Source of the DNA: Symbiodinium natans
Taxonomy: Eukaryota > Sar > Dinophyceae > Suessiales > Symbiodiniaceae
DNA: 64,000 nucleotides
Direction of reading: 5' to 3'
NCBI GenBank assembly: GCA_905221605.1
Contig: CAJNDS010000868.1
Location: forward strand, 310,001 to 374,000
Shown: positions 63,537 to 64,000 of the stretch, in pieces
Layout: every line of letters starts with the position of its first letter
Position numbering within the stretch: the first letter of the stretch is position 1
Translations under genes and position numbers: made by a program
The notes under the pieces: generated by a model
Told to the model about the DNA's origin: nothing
What the model saw: only the letters and a program-made list of their open reading frames with translations
Database searches by the model: none

Positions 63537-64000
63537 TGCTCGCAACACCAGAGTCCCAGCGTGTCCCAGGGTTAAGTAGATCGGCCTGTATATTGCAATG
63601 CTCAAAAGCGTTTAGGGGTGACCCTGCAACCCGGCCTCTAATCTTCGCTCCATGCCCGCAGCCAGGGGCGAGCTTTGAAGGTGTCCGCCTTCAGTACAGA
63701 TGGTGTTGGTGCAGCCTCTGCGCAGAGACACTTCAAAAACTGGCGCACGCCCATTTGCCAAGACTTTCAACCGTCAACCGGGAGTATATGCCCTGCATGT
63801 GCGTACGCGCCGATGTACGCCTGCAGCACGGCATGGGCGAGGTCAGCATTCATACACTCCGCGCTTCACCCACAAGAAGCCAATGCTAGCCATTGAATCC
63901 CAAAAAACCAAGGCGCTACGAATGCCACTCATCACAGTCATCAACAACGCCCTGAGCTTCCGAGTGCCACAAGGTCGCTGGGGGGAGACACCGCCAAGCA
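63537..64000. other. No gene seen
   Basis: Sequence diverges from the 53.3-kb copy after 'gcaatgtgatgca'. Open frames of up to 117 codons run on the plus strand without recognisable features; the window ends here. Confidence 0.4.

Overview
The window looks like a piece of a large, repeat-rich, gene-poor eukaryotic nuclear genome. The strongest clue is the plant/alveolate-type telomere heptamer (TTTAGGG / CCCTAAA). It occurs as dozens of internal arrays and degenerate scraps in both orientations across the whole window. Coding exons are interrupted, and several open frames begin directly after an AG|G acceptor. Base composition is mixed, around half G+C by eye. There are no operons, no rRNA and no convincing tRNA. 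A dinoflagellate or close relative is my best guess. That is an inference: other lineages share this telomere repeat, and no intact spliced-leader sequence was found.

Layout. 1-4 kb: copy A of a long dispersed repeat (called DR1 here). 5-7.5 kb: a pair of segmental repeats flanking a fold-back (inverted-repeat) cluster. 8.4-11.7 kb: microsatellites, a 0.59-kb tandem duplication and a 106-bp satellite. 12-21.5 kb: mostly non-coding, with two MITEs, a partial DR1 copy, a 171-bp tandem pair and several telomere-type arrays, one of them head-to-head. 21.6-23.8 kb (minus): the clearest gene, a 744-codon open frame with cysteine motifs, a coiled coil and an Ala/Gly-rich repeat domain. 24.8-28.9 kb (minus): a probable multi-exon gene in which a cysteine-rich exon is repeated five times, with an AT-rich virus-like fragment sitting between two of the repeats. 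29.4-30.1 kb: a cluster of TTCCGCGG motifs. 31-32.2 kb: a MITE and a palindrome-bearing tandem repeat. 33.4-36.3 kb: a triplet-repeat tract, then DR1 copy B. Part of the sequence shared with copy A is inverted here and surrounded by telomere arrays. 36-52 kb: almost no recognisable coding sequence; small duplications, MITEs, C-rich and TA tracts. 52.5-58.3 kb: a cluster of minus-strand candidate exons. 59.7-60 kb: a 62-bp tandem repeat. 62.6-63.5 kb: a second copy of the 52.6-53.3 kb coding repeat, interrupted by a telomere array.

Function. The two clearest genes (21.6-23.8 and 24.8-28.9 kb) lie on the same strand and encode cysteine-rich proteins that look extracellular, but I recognise no known family for either and infer no shared pathway. 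The main story is genome dynamics. Telomere-type repeats sit at duplication breakpoints, beside gene ends and inside one copy of a duplicated gene fragment, consistent with addition or capture of telomeric DNA at double-strand breaks. Small inverted-repeat elements and tandem exon duplication are superimposed on this.
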